From the NCBI RefSeq assembly GCF_001425605.1, contig NZ_LMRG01000008.1, positions 62,001 through 126,000 on the forward strand: a stretch of DNA of 64,000 bases, read 5' to 3'. The position numbers were made by a program, and so were the translations under genes. The notes below the pieces were generated by a model. That model saw nothing but the letters and a program-made list of their open reading frames with translations, ran no database searches and had not been told where the DNA came from. This DNA is from Rhizobium sp. Leaf453. GTDB taxonomy: Bacteria; Pseudomonadota; Alphaproteobacteria; Rhizobiales; Rhizobiaceae. Shown here one piece after another: positions 51,385-59,445 of this stretch. Positions within the stretch are counted from its first letter, which is position 1. Each line of letters opens with the position of its first letter.

Positions 51385-53165
51385 GTGAAGACCAGAACGA
51401 AAAACGCCGGCTGCGCTCGCAGGACTGGTTCGACAATCCCGACCATCTCGACCTGACCGCGCTCTATCTCGAGCGGTTCATGAATTACGGCACGACGCCG
51501 GAGGAATTGCGCAGCGGCAAGCCGATCATCGGGATCGCCCAATCGGGCAGTGATCTGAACCCGTGCAACCGCCACCACCTCGAACTCGCGAAACGCCTGC
51601 GCGACGGCATTCGCGATGCCGGGGGCATTGCCATCGAATTTCCGACCCATCCGCTGTTCGAAAACTGCAAGCGCCCCACCGCCGCCCTCGATCGCAACCT
51701 CGCCTATCTCGGTCTGGTCGAAATCCTCTACGGCTATCCGCTCGACGGCGTCGTCCTGACGACCGGCTGCGACAAGACCACACCATCCGCGCTGATGGCA
51801 GCCTCGACCGTTGATATTCCGGCGATCGTGTTCTCCGGCGGCCCAATGCTCGACGGCTACCATGACGGCGATCTGGTCGGCTCCGGCACGGTGATCTGGC
51901 GCTCGCGCCGCAAATATGCCGCCGGCGAGATCGACCGCGAGCAATTCCTGGAAGCGGCGCTGAGTTCGGCCCCGTCCATCGGTCACTGCAACACGATGGG
52001 CACGGCCTCCACCATGAACGCCATGGCCGAGGCGCTCGGCATGTCGCTGACCGGCGGCGCCGCCATTCCGGCCGCCTATCGCGAACGCGGCCAGATGGCT
52101 TACCGAACCGGCCGGCGCGCCGTCGAACTCGTGCTGCAGGACATTCGCCCATCCGATATCCTGACCCGCGCCGCCTTCCTCAACGCCATCAAGGTCAACT
52201 CCGCCATCGGCGGATCGACCAACGCCCAGCCGCATCTGATGGCGATGGCCAAGCATGCCGGCGTCGATCTGCGCCCCGACGACTGGCAGGTTCACGGCTT
52301 CGATATCCCCCTGCTCGCCAATGTCCAGCCGGCAGGCGCCTATCTGGGCGAGCGGTTCCACCGCGCCGGTGGCGTGCCCGCGATCATGTGGGAACTGCTT
52401 CAGGCTGGAAAACTGGATGGCGACTGTCCGACGGTTACCGGCAAAACGATGGCCGAAAATCTGGAAGGGCGGGAAGCCGATGACCGCGAGGTGATCAGGC
52501 CCTATGCGGAGCCGATGCGCGAACGCGCAGGCTTCCTTGTGCTCAAGGGCAACCTGTTCGACTTCGCCATCATGAAGATGAGCGTCGTATCGGAGGATTT
52601 TCGCCGCCGCTACCTGAGCGACCCCGGGCATGAAGGCGTGTTCGAAGGCAAGGCAGTCGTGTTCGATGGATCCGAGGACTATCACAAGCGGATCAACGAT
52701 CCGTCGCTTGCCATCGACGAGCGCACAATCCTGGTGATCCGGGGTGCCGGGCCGCTCGGCTGGCCCGGATCGGCCGAGGTCGTCAACATGCAGCCACCGG
52801 ACCACCTGCTGAAGCGTGGGATCATGAGCCTTCCGACAATCGGCGATGGCCGCCAATCAGGAACCGCCGACAGCCCGTCAATCCTCAATGCCTCGCCGGA
52901 AAGCGCTGCCGGCGGCGGTTTGGCCTATGTCCGGACCGGCGATACCATCCGCATCGATTTCAACGCCGGCCAGTGCGACATGCTGGTCGATGACACGGAA
53001 ATTGCGCGCCGGAAAAACGATGGCATACCGGCCGTTCCCGCCGACGCCACGCCATGGCAGATGCTCTACCGCCGGACGGTGACGCAACTGGCCGACGGCG
53101 CGACCATCAAGGACGCGGACACGTTCCGCCAGATCGCGAATACGCCGCCGCGTCACAACCACTGA
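51381..53165 (+). CDS. IlvD/EDD-family dehydratase, sugar-acid (pentonate) type
   Basis: A 594-residue iron-sulfur dehydratase. Three conserved Cys that bind the cluster are Cys62 (NPCNRHH), Cys130 (TTGCDKT) and Cys203 (GHCNTMGTAS). NSAIGGSTNAQPHL and the C-terminal GRQSGTADSPSILNASPE are typical of L-arabonate/D-xylonate/L-fuconate dehydratases, which have this length (about 570-595). It makes a 2-keto-3-deoxy acid, a fitting feed for the XylX-like enzyme at 45766. GTG start at 51381 overlaps the previous stop by 4 bases. Confidence 0.92.
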   Translation: MSEDQNEKRRLRSQDWFDNPDHLDLTALYLERFMNYGTTPEELRSGKPIIGIAQSGSDLNPCNRHHLELAKRLRDGIRDAGGIAIEFPTHPLFENCKRPTAALDRNLAYLGLVEILYGYPLDGVVLTTGCDKTTPSALMAASTVDIPAIVFSGGPMLDGYHDGDLVGSGTVIWRSRRKYAAGEIDREQFLEAALSSAPSIGHCNTMGTASTMNAMAEALGMSLTGGAAIPAAYRERGQMAYRTGRRAVELVLQDIRPSDILTRAAFLNAIKVNSAIGGSTNAQPHLMAMAKHAGVDLRPDDWQVHGFDIPLLANVQPAGAYLGERFHRAGGVPAIMWELLQAGKLDGDCPTVTGKTMAENLEGREADDREVIRPYAEPMRERAGFLVLKGNLFDFAIMKMSVVSEDFRRRYLSDPGHEGVFEGKAVVFDGSEDYHKRINDPSLAIDERTILVIRGAGPLGWPGSAEVVNMQPPDHLLKRGIMSLPTIGDGRQSGTADSPSILNASPESAAGGGLAYVRTGDTIRIDFNAGQCDMLVDDTEIARRKNDGIPAVPADATPWQMLYRRTVTQLADGATIKDADTFRQIANTPPRHNH

Positions 53166-53223
53166 GCCTGGCGGAAGGGCGCCGCGCGGCAACTTCGTCA
53201 GCGCCGCATGACGAATATAACAG

Positions 53224-53250
53224 GGCCATCACTCATCCGGAGTGATGGCC
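53224..53250. terminator. Terminator-like hairpin between convergent genes
   Basis: GGCCATCACT-CATCCGG-AGTGATGGCC is a perfect 10-bp stem, 59 bases after the dehydratase stop. No T run of note on either side. Confidence 0.65.
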
Positions 53251-53272
53251 TGCGTCATCCAAGTTTTCCGGC

Positions 53273-54040
53273 TTACTGCGCGGCTTCTTCAATCAGGTCG
53301 GCCACGGCCTTGGGCTGCGACACCATCACGACATGGGAAGCTCCCTTGATCACGACGGTATGCTTCGAGCCTGCCCGTTCGGCCATGAAGCCGAGCGCCT
53401 TGGCCGGGATGTTCTTGTCGCCATCACCGTAGATGAAATAGGACGGCAGGTTCTTCCAGGCGGGAGCGCCGGACTTTTCGGTCAGGGCTGCTTCGGTGAT
53501 TGGGCGCTGGCCAGCGGCCATCAAGGCCGCATCCTCCACCGAGACGTCATGCGCGAACTGCTCGTGAAACTTCGCCTGGTCGATGGAGAGATCGACACCG
53601 CCACCGGCAAGCTTGACCGGGGCAGCCAAGGCCTGACCGAGCGTGCCGCCCGGGAACTTACCGGCCAGTTCGGCCACGGCCTCACCGGCTTCGGGAGCGA
53701 AGGCTGCGACATAGACCAGCGACTTGACGTTGTCCTTGCCGTTCGCGGCGGTCGAGATCACCTGGCCACCATAGGAATGACCGACGAGGACGACCGGTCC
53801 CTTGATGCTCGACACAACATCGGAAACGTAGGCGGCATCGTTCGAAACGCTGCGCAGCGGGTTGGCAGCGGCGACGACAGTGTATCCATCCTTCTGGAGG
53901 ATCTTCGTGACGCCGTTCCAGCTGGAGGAGTCGGCGAAGGCTCCATGGACCAGGACGACAGTGGGCTTCGCGGGCTGGGCGATCGCGCTCCCCGACAGCA
54001 GGGCGGCGGCGAAAGCAACGGTGGCGGCAAACTTGAACAT
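53273..54040 (-). CDS. Secreted alpha/beta hydrolase
   Basis: A 255-residue protein with a signal peptide (AATVAFAAALLSGSAIAQP, cleavage near residue 22). The alpha/beta hydrolase core starts VVLVHGAFADSSSWNG; the nucleophile Ser is in LVGHSYGGQV near 96, the acid around IYGDGDKNIP near 202 and His in GASHVVMVS near 235. It belongs to the small periplasmic esterase-like branch common in rhizobia. Divergent from the OhrR-like regulator with a TTGTGCACAA site between, so oxidant or hydroperoxide control is likely. Substrate unknown. Confidence 0.85.
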   Translation of the reverse strand: MFKFAATVAFAAALLSGSAIAQPAKPTVVLVHGAFADSSSWNGVTKILQKDGYTVVAAANPLRSVSNDAAYVSDVVSSIKGPVVLVGHSYGGQVISTAANGKDNVKSLVYVAAFAPEAGEAVAELAGKFPGGTLGQALAAPVKLAGGGVDLSIDQAKFHEQFAHDVSVEDAALMAAGQRPITEAALTEKSGAPAWKNLPSYFIYGDGDKNIPAKALGFMAERAGSKHTVVIKGASHVVMVSQPKAVADLIEEAAQ

Positions 54041-54105
54041 GGCGATATCCTTTTTGGGTTGAGTGTCCGGAACTGCGTCTGATTTTTATTTTGTAGGCGA
54101 TTAGT

Positions 54106-54115
54106 TTGTGCACAA
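54106..54115. promoter_or_regulatory. TTGTGCACAA palindrome, candidate OhrR-like operator
   Basis: A perfect 10-bp palindrome in the 155-base space between the divergent hydrolase and MarR genes. A similar half, TTTGTGCGC, appears again on the other strand near 54162-54170, just before the regulator start. Confidence 0.45.
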
Positions 54116-54195
54116 TACATATGCGAACAAGATCGCCTCGTCAATCGCTTGCAAACAGATCGCGCACAAATTATTTTGATCGAAAGGAGATTGAC

Positions 54196-54642
54196 ATGAC
54201 GAAGCCAGACGACAATGCCGGGGTTGCAGGAATGCTCTGCTTTTCCTTCTATTCCGCGAGCCATGCGTTTACCCAGCTTTACAGACCCTTGCTGGAGACG
54301 CTTGGCCTCACCTATCCGCAATATCTGGTGATGGTGTCGCTCTGGAGCCGCGACGGACAGAACGTCAAGGAACTGGGCAAGACGCTCTTTCTGGATTCCA
54401 GCACGCTGACGCCATTGCTCAAGCGTCTGAACACGGCGGGGCTGATCACCAGAACGCGCAACCCGCAGGACGAACGCGAAGTTCTTCTGCACCTCACAGA
54501 AAAGGGCCGTGCCTTGGAAAATCAGAACGGGGATGTCATGCAATGCATCGCCGAGGCAGCTGCGCTGGAGGCGGAGACAGTCGATGCTCTCCGCACAACG
54601 ATCGACGGACTGCGCAACAGGCTCCGGGCGAGGACGAAATAA
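54196..54642 (+). CDS. MarR-family regulator, OhrR-like (organic hydroperoxide sensor)
   Basis: A 148-residue regulator with LCFSFYSASHAFTQLYRPLL at the N-terminus. Cys15 in MLCFSFYS matches the reactive Cys of OhrR, and a second Cys at 117 (MQCIAEA) fits the two-Cys form known in Xanthomonas. The winged helix has DGQNVKELGKTLFLDSSTLT and LLKRLNTAGLITR with the wing TRNPQDEREVLLHLT. The ATG at 54196 has AAGGAGATTGAC before it. The obvious target is the divergent secreted hydrolase gene; no ohr gene is seen. Confidence 0.88.
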   Translation: MTKPDDNAGVAGMLCFSFYSASHAFTQLYRPLLETLGLTYPQYLVMVSLWSRDGQNVKELGKTLFLDSSTLTPLLKRLNTAGLITRTRNPQDEREVLLHLTEKGRALENQNGDVMQCIAEAAALEAETVDALRTTIDGLRNRLRARTK

Positions 54643-54643
54643 G

Positions 54644-55039
54644 TCAGTACATGACCGTCTGGAGCGCCACCGTCACCGATGAGCCCGACCGATATCGCGT
54701 GCTGCCGCGCGCGAGCAACCAGCCATCCGCACGCTCCAGGCGCGCGATGATCCGCAATGGTTTTGATCCGGTGGATGAATCAGGCGGCGTCAGTGCAAAG
54801 GCGATCGTCTTCGAGCCGCCCTTGCTGGCGATGCGTGTCTGCGCGGCGCGAGCCTTGGTCTTGGCACCAGGTTCTTCGAGATAGATCTCAAGCTGGCCCT
54901 CCGGAATGGCGGAGCCACCGTCGAATGTGATCGTGCCGCGGATTTCAGCCGATTGTGCACCGATGGGACCGGCAACCGCAGCAATAGCGGCAGTTCCGGC
55001 TGCCATCAGCACCAACCGACGCTTTGTCTCGCCTGTCAT
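54644..55039 (-). CDS. YbaY-type secreted protein (beta-sandwich, unknown role)
   Basis: A 131-residue protein. An N-terminal hydrophobic signal (LVLMAAGTAAIAAVAGPIGAQS) is followed by AEIRGTITFDGGSAIPEGQ, LEIYLEEPGAK and KPLRIIARLERADGWLLARG, a pattern of short strands as in YbaY/T3SS-pilotin-like domains (residues about 30-130). The ATG at 55037-55039 has GTGGAGTGATATC before it; a longer upstream frame is not supported. It lies between the MarR gene (stop to stop, 1 base apart) and the RTX gene, and is downstream of the RTX terminator. Confidence 0.7.
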   Translation of the reverse strand: MTGETKRRLVLMAAGTAAIAAVAGPIGAQSAEIRGTITFDGGSAIPEGQLEIYLEEPGAKTKARAAQTRIASKGGSKTIAFALTPPDSSTGSKPLRIIARLERADGWLLARGSTRYRSGSSVTVALQTVMY

Positions 55040-55101
55040 GATATCACTCCACGATCGATCTGGAATTTTCGGACCCATGCTCCCGTCCTGAAGTCGGAAT
55101 T

Positions 55102-55121
55102 GGGGCGCCCGAAGGCGCCCC
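55102..55121 (-). terminator. Terminator after the RTX protease gene
   Basis: GGGGCGCC and GGCGCCCC pair around CTTCGG-type tetraloop sequence, 13 bases past the RTX stop codon. The T run is weak (AATTCC). Confidence 0.7.
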
Positions 55122-55133
55122 AACTTTGTCATG

Positions 55134-58100
55134 TCAGATGATAATGAAGTCGGACGCGGAAAGTTGCAGGTTCTTTCCCAACTGGGCGAACTGGATCGCT
55201 GCAATGCTTCCGCCGCCGTCCTCGTCATAGGATAGAGCGCCGCTGTCGGTGTCGTAGATGATGCGATCGTCGGCATCATGGGCAACACCCGCCGCACTCT
55301 TGTAGAATGCACCGAGCGCGAGCGCCCCGTCATCACCCAGGGCCTCGAAGATGAGGTTGTCCAGGAGGATCGTGTCGTCGGCCACCTTGAAGTCCGTGAT
55401 ACGGTCGACATTGCCGCTGCCGAGGTCCGTCGAGAAACGGAAGCTGTCTTCCCCTGTCCCGCCGGTCAGCGTGTCGGCGGCCAGTCCGCCGTCCAGCAAG
55501 TCGCTGCCACGGCCGCCGTCGATGATATCGGCCCCTGCGACACCCGGCTGGATGGGCTCAGGCGGAAACTCCACCGATACGTTCAGCTCGTAGGTGGAAC
55601 CATCAGGCACCGCTTCCGACCAGCCGTCGCCCGGCGCATCGGGTGACCAGGCGCCTTCCAGGATATAGTAGGTGCCAGTCTCCTGGACGACGAAAACCGT
55701 GCTCGAATCCCGGTTGCTCGTGGAACCAGGATCGCCACCGCCATCGTCATTCTGGGCGACGATATTGCCGTCGCTATCGAGCAACCTCACCCAGCTGTCA
55801 TGAACATCCGGATCAGCAATGTGGTCGATGTCGATGGAAATGACGGTGCCGGCCGCCAAATCGATGCTGTAGTATCCGCCCTGGCCATTCCCTGTGGCGT
55901 TGACGGTCGTGTGAAGGGCCGTCGTGGAATCGAAGATGTCCGGATCTGATGTCAGGGAGAAGTTGTTGGAAATATCGAAGGCCGTCGCCATCGAATTATT
56001 CGTCGCGTCGGGACCGAGCGTGGCATAGCCGGTACCGATGCCGGGACGCGGCGGTGCATCACCCTGATAGCCGAAATCGCCGAGCAGGGTATCGTCGCCG
56101 CCACCGCCATCGATCTTGTCGTTTCCGCCCTGCCCTGTCAGCACATTGGCGGCGTTGTTCCCGGACAGACGGTCGTTGAAGCCCGAACCGGCGAGGTTTT
56201 CGATCGAGATATACCGGTCGCCACCCGAGCCGCGCCCGGCAAGCGAAAGCTTGAGGCCGCCGGTCGCGTCGGCGTAATCCGCCGTGTCATTACCTGCCCC
56301 GCCGTTCAGCCGATCGGAACCGCGACCGCCTGTCAGGATATCATTGCCATCGCCGCCGGAGAGGTCATTCGATCGGGCGTCACCGATGAGGTGGTCATCA
56401 TGCGACGAGCCGACGGCATTTTCAAAACCGGCAAGGATGTCATGCCGGATTGCAGTGCCACGCCCGACGATCTGCACCGGACCATCGCCGTCACCGCCTG
56501 TGGCGGTACCGTTCGCCAGATCGATCGTGACGCCATCGGAACTGCCGGAATAGACGACCGTGTCGATGCCGGAACCGCCATCGAGATAGTCCTGACCGGC
56601 GCCGCCGATGATCGTGTCATTGCCGGCCTCACCATAGATGATGTCGCCGTCGTTGCCGCCGTCGAGGATGTCATTGCCGCCGCCGCCGTTGAAGTAATCG
56701 CCGCCGCCCTGGCCCCAGAAGTGGTTTGCGGCATCGGTGCCGATGAAGCGGTCAATACGGTCATCGGAACCGATCAGGTTCTCGATGCTGTAGAACGTAT
56801 CGCCCGACGCCGTGCCGCCGCTGGCCGTGTTGGTGGCGAGATTGACGAGAAGCTGGAACGGACTTTCCTTGCTGTAGTCGACGGTATCGACGCCCGACCC
56901 GCCGCGGAAGATATCGATGCCGTCCTGACCGCTCAGCGTATCGTCGCCAGCGCCTCCGTCGAGGATGTCATTGCCCTGACCGCCCAGAATGGTGTCATTG
57001 CCGCGACCGCCGTAGAGCGTGTCGTTACCATCGTCGCTTTCGGTCTGATCCTCCAGATCCTCGACATCGATCGTGTTGTTGATGTCACGGCTGGCAAGCG
57101 AATCGCGGCCGCCGATGATCAGGTCATCGCCGCCCTGGCCGAAGATCGTGTCGTCACCGGCACCGCCATCGAGCGTGTTGTTGCCGTTGTCGCCGAAGAT
57201 GATGCTGGTCATCGTGTTGTCGCCGATATCGGGCTGCGGTTCGCTGCCACCATCATCGCCCGGCGTCAGCGACGACTTGTTGGCGTAGATGATGTGCTCG
57301 ACATTGGCGATATGCTTGATGCGCAGGCCCTTGGCCAGGATGACGACGGTATCGTCGCCGCCATTGGCGGTCTCGCGGACGATGTCGTCGATGGAATCGA
57401 CGAAATAGACATCGTCACCGCCATTGCCGGCCATCCGGTCCGCACCATCACGCCCGTCGAGCACGTTGTTTCCGTCATTGCCGATCAGGATATCATCATG
57501 CCGGCTGCCGATGCCGTTCTCGACATAGTAGTCCGTCCCGTCGGCATTGTGTCCGGCGAAGATCGACACGTTGTTGCTGTGACCGTTGACGCTGGAGAAC
57601 TGTCCGGCGCGCAGATCGAGGATCGTACCCGCCGTGGAGCCGGAAAAATCGAGCGTGTCCGTACCGCCGGTATCATGGATCGCAAAGCCGATATCGTGCT
57701 GCATGCCCGATTTCGTCAGCTTATAGCCGTCTTGCGTGGCACCGAAGCCGTAGACATTGTCGCCCGTATTGAGGTCGATATGCTGGTAGGTGCGTACGCC
57801 CTGGTCATCGACCGTCGAGAAGAAGCGGCGAATGACCGCCTCGATATCGGCCATGAGCGGTGTCGAGGCCGACCAACGGCTGGTCTCGCCGACATCGATT
57901 CCGTCGAAATAGGACATGACGCTGTATTGCTGGCGATCATAGGTCCAGGTCGCGTTGTTCAGATAGTTGATCTGCACGCCGCCGGGGCCGCTGTAATTGT
58001 AGAGCCCGGGATGGTTGAGGCCGAACTCGTGGCCGAATTCGTGAATGAAGGAATCGAAGACATAACCGCCGATATCGGTCTTGTTCGGCTCGGTATCGTG

Positions 58101-58478
58101 GAAGCGCTGACCGATGCTGACATAGCGGTTGGCAGAATAGGCACTGCCATCATCCTCTTCGCCCAGTTCCGGGCTGACGACCTCCATCCAGTCGGTATCG
58201 GGGTCGAACGGCGCGTTGTCGACGATTTCGAATTTCAGAGGGGTGACAGAGGCCCACATTTCCAAGGCGCCGATCGCGGCGGCCTTGTATTCGGGATGAT
58301 CGTTGAGTTCGGAAACGTTGATCCTCAACGGTTCGGCCGCGATTTCCGGCGTCAGGCTGCGAGGCAATGCCCCGAGATAATCGAGAAAGGCATCATAGTC
58401 CTCGCTCTTTCCATAGGGATTGTCGGGGGTCTGATCGTTGATCCACCATTGGTCAAGAATTTGACGTGGCTTCGGCAT
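55134..58478 (-). CDS. RTX serralysin-like metalloprotease with extra calcium-binding repeats
   Basis: A 1114-residue protein. Residues about 50-210 form a metzincin domain: zinc site HEFGHEFGLNH (146-156) followed by PG, and a Met-turn SVMSYFDG with Met188. The rest holds four or more blocks of GGxGxDxLx calcium repeats (about 320-350, 420-530, 580-650, 700-820, 990-1020). A domain near 830-960 (YYSIDLAAGTVISIDIDH, TYYILEGAWS) resembles the pre-peptidase C-terminal (PPC) fold. The C-terminus FSTDLGSGNVDRITDF and AVADDTI-like plus a final DFIII fit a type I secretion signal. No signal peptide and no adjacent secretion genes are seen. Likely an extracellular protease or surface protein. Confidence 0.88.
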   Translation of the reverse strand: MPKPRQILDQWWINDQTPDNPYGKSEDYDAFLDYLGALPRSLTPEIAAEPLRINVSELNDHPEYKAAAIGALEMWASVTPLKFEIVDNAPFDPDTDWMEVVSPELGEEDDGSAYSANRYVSIGQRFHDTEPNKTDIGGYVFDSFIHEFGHEFGLNHPGLYNYSGPGGVQINYLNNATWTYDRQQYSVMSYFDGIDVGETSRWSASTPLMADIEAVIRRFFSTVDDQGVRTYQHIDLNTGDNVYGFGATQDGYKLTKSGMQHDIGFAIHDTGGTDTLDFSGSTAGTILDLRAGQFSSVNGHSNNVSIFAGHNADGTDYYVENGIGSRHDDILIGNDGNNVLDGRDGADRMAGNGGDDVYFVDSIDDIVRETANGGDDTVVILAKGLRIKHIANVEHIIYANKSSLTPGDDGGSEPQPDIGDNTMTSIIFGDNGNNTLDGGAGDDTIFGQGGDDLIIGGRDSLASRDINNTIDVEDLEDQTESDDGNDTLYGGRGNDTILGGQGNDILDGGAGDDTLSGQDGIDIFRGGSGVDTVDYSKESPFQLLVNLATNTASGGTASGDTFYSIENLIGSDDRIDRFIGTDAANHFWGQGGGDYFNGGGGNDILDGGNDGDIIYGEAGNDTIIGGAGQDYLDGGSGIDTVVYSGSSDGVTIDLANGTATGGDGDGPVQIVGRGTAIRHDILAGFENAVGSSHDDHLIGDARSNDLSGGDGNDILTGGRGSDRLNGGAGNDTADYADATGGLKLSLAGRGSGGDRYISIENLAGSGFNDRLSGNNAANVLTGQGGNDKIDGGGGDDTLLGDFGYQGDAPPRPGIGTGYATLGPDATNNSMATAFDISNNFSLTSDPDIFDSTTALHTTVNATGNGQGGYYSIDLAAGTVISIDIDHIADPDVHDSWVRLLDSDGNIVAQNDDGGGDPGSTSNRDSSTVFVVQETGTYYILEGAWSPDAPGDGWSEAVPDGSTYELNVSVEFPPEPIQPGVAGADIIDGGRGSDLLDGGLAADTLTGGTGEDSFRFSTDLGSGNVDRITDFKVADDTILLDNLIFEALGDDGALALGAFYKSAAGVAHDADDRIIYDTDSGALSYDEDGGGSIAAIQFAQLGKNLQLSASDFIII

Positions 58479-58800
58479 CGTGAGGCTCCTCTCTGACTGT
58501 TGTGTTCAGTTCCAGCTTGCGCCGTTCTGCACCCCAATTTTTCACAGGCATTGCTCCTCGCTTCGCCTGTGAGCCCCGGTTACCCCGCCGAGCAATCTAG
58601 TCAAAATCGTCCCTTTGTCACCCCTAGAAAGACAGGGGGAGAAAATCCTGCCGGGAGGTTCGAAAAGATCCGACTGTCCCTTCGTGATCTAACCTTCTCT
58701 GAAATAAGCTGTTTTCAGGAATACTGCAGCAAGTTCAAAAAACGGAAAAAAGCAGCTTGAACAAGCTGCTCCATAACCGGGAACCGTATGCGAATCGGTC
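58479..58800. other. Intergenic region with RTX promoter and otnC terminator
   Basis: About 320 bases with AT-rich stretches between the RTX protein start and the end of the otnC-like gene. A plus-strand 86-codon frame (58500-58760) has no ribosome site and low-complexity content, so it is not called. The only clear element is the terminator at 58746-58770. Confidence 0.5.
58746..58770 (-). terminator. Strong Rho-independent terminator after the otnC-like gene
   Basis: On the minus strand AGCAGCTTG-TT-CAAGCTGCT is a perfect 9-bp stem, followed by TTTTTTCC. It lies 30 bases past the otnC stop codon and ends the operon that begins with TctA. Confidence 0.92.
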
Positions 58801-59445
58801 CTAATTCCTGAACGCCGCTTCCAACTCCGTCACCTCGTCACAGGTCAGCAAGGACACCGGCCGGTTCCCCACGAGGAAGAAGAGCTTTGCGGTTTCCTCC
58901 AGTTCCTCGTAGATCGACACGGCCTCGCCAAGCGATTTTGCCGAGACGATCGGCCCGTGATTGGCGAGCAGAACGGCATGGTGGTTTTTTGCCGCTTCCC
59001 GCACGGCATCGGCGAGCCTGCGGTCTCCCGGGCGGTAATAAGGCAACAGCGGCAACTTCCCCACGCGCATGACATGATAGGCTGTCATTGGCGGCAGGAC
59101 ATTGCTCGTATCGTCGTGGCACAGGCAAGAGACGGCAACGGCGTGAGTGGAGTGCAGATGCACGATAGCACCGGCCTGCGGTCGTTCGGCATAGACGGCG
59201 AGATGGAAGAAGGATTCCTTCGAGGGCGGGTCACCGGAAAGCAGAATGCCATCCGGCGACACTTTCGAAATCTGTTCCGGGGTCAGTGCACCGAGACTGC
59301 AATTGGTCGGCGTCACCAGGATCGAGCCGTCGTCCAACCTGACGGAGAGATTGCCGGCGCTACCATGGGCCAGCCGGCGTTCGTAAAGAAGCGCTCCATA
59401 ACGAACAATCTCAGCCCTTGCCTCATCTTCTCTGATCGGGGTCAT
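58801..59445 (-). CDS. otnC: 3-oxo-tetronate 4-phosphate decarboxylase-like class II aldolase
   Basis: A 214-residue class II aldolase/adducin protein. The zinc histidines are in AIVHLHSTHAVAVS near residue 95-100 and the later LLANHGPIV near 158; the N-terminal AHGSAGNLSVRLDDGSILVTP is the family start. In tetronate catabolism OtnC decarboxylates 3-oxo-tetronate 4-phosphate. The adjacent kinase overlaps it by 4 bases, which supports the assignment, although related decarboxylases with other substrates (3-oxo-isoapionate type) exist. Confidence 0.85.
   Translation of the reverse strand: MTPIREDEARAEIVRYGALLYERRLAHGSAGNLSVRLDDGSILVTPTNCSLGALTPEQISKVSPDGILLSGDPPSKESFFHLAVYAERPQAGAIVHLHSTHAVAVSCLCHDDTSNVLPPMTAYHVMRVGKLPLLPYYRPGDRRLADAVREAAKNHHAVLLANHGPIVSAKSLGEAVSIYEELEETAKLFFLVGNRPVSLLTCDEVTELEAAFRN

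Noticed and set aside
56391-58496. A 701-codon open frame on the plus strand opposite the RTX protease gene.
   Set aside because: It is a mirror of the highly repetitive GGxGxD coding sequence, whose codon bias keeps the opposite frame open. It has no ribosome site and no domain.
58500-58760. An 86-codon plus-strand frame upstream of the RTX gene.
   Set aside because: No ribosome site, no family, and it covers the terminator hairpin of the otnC-like gene.
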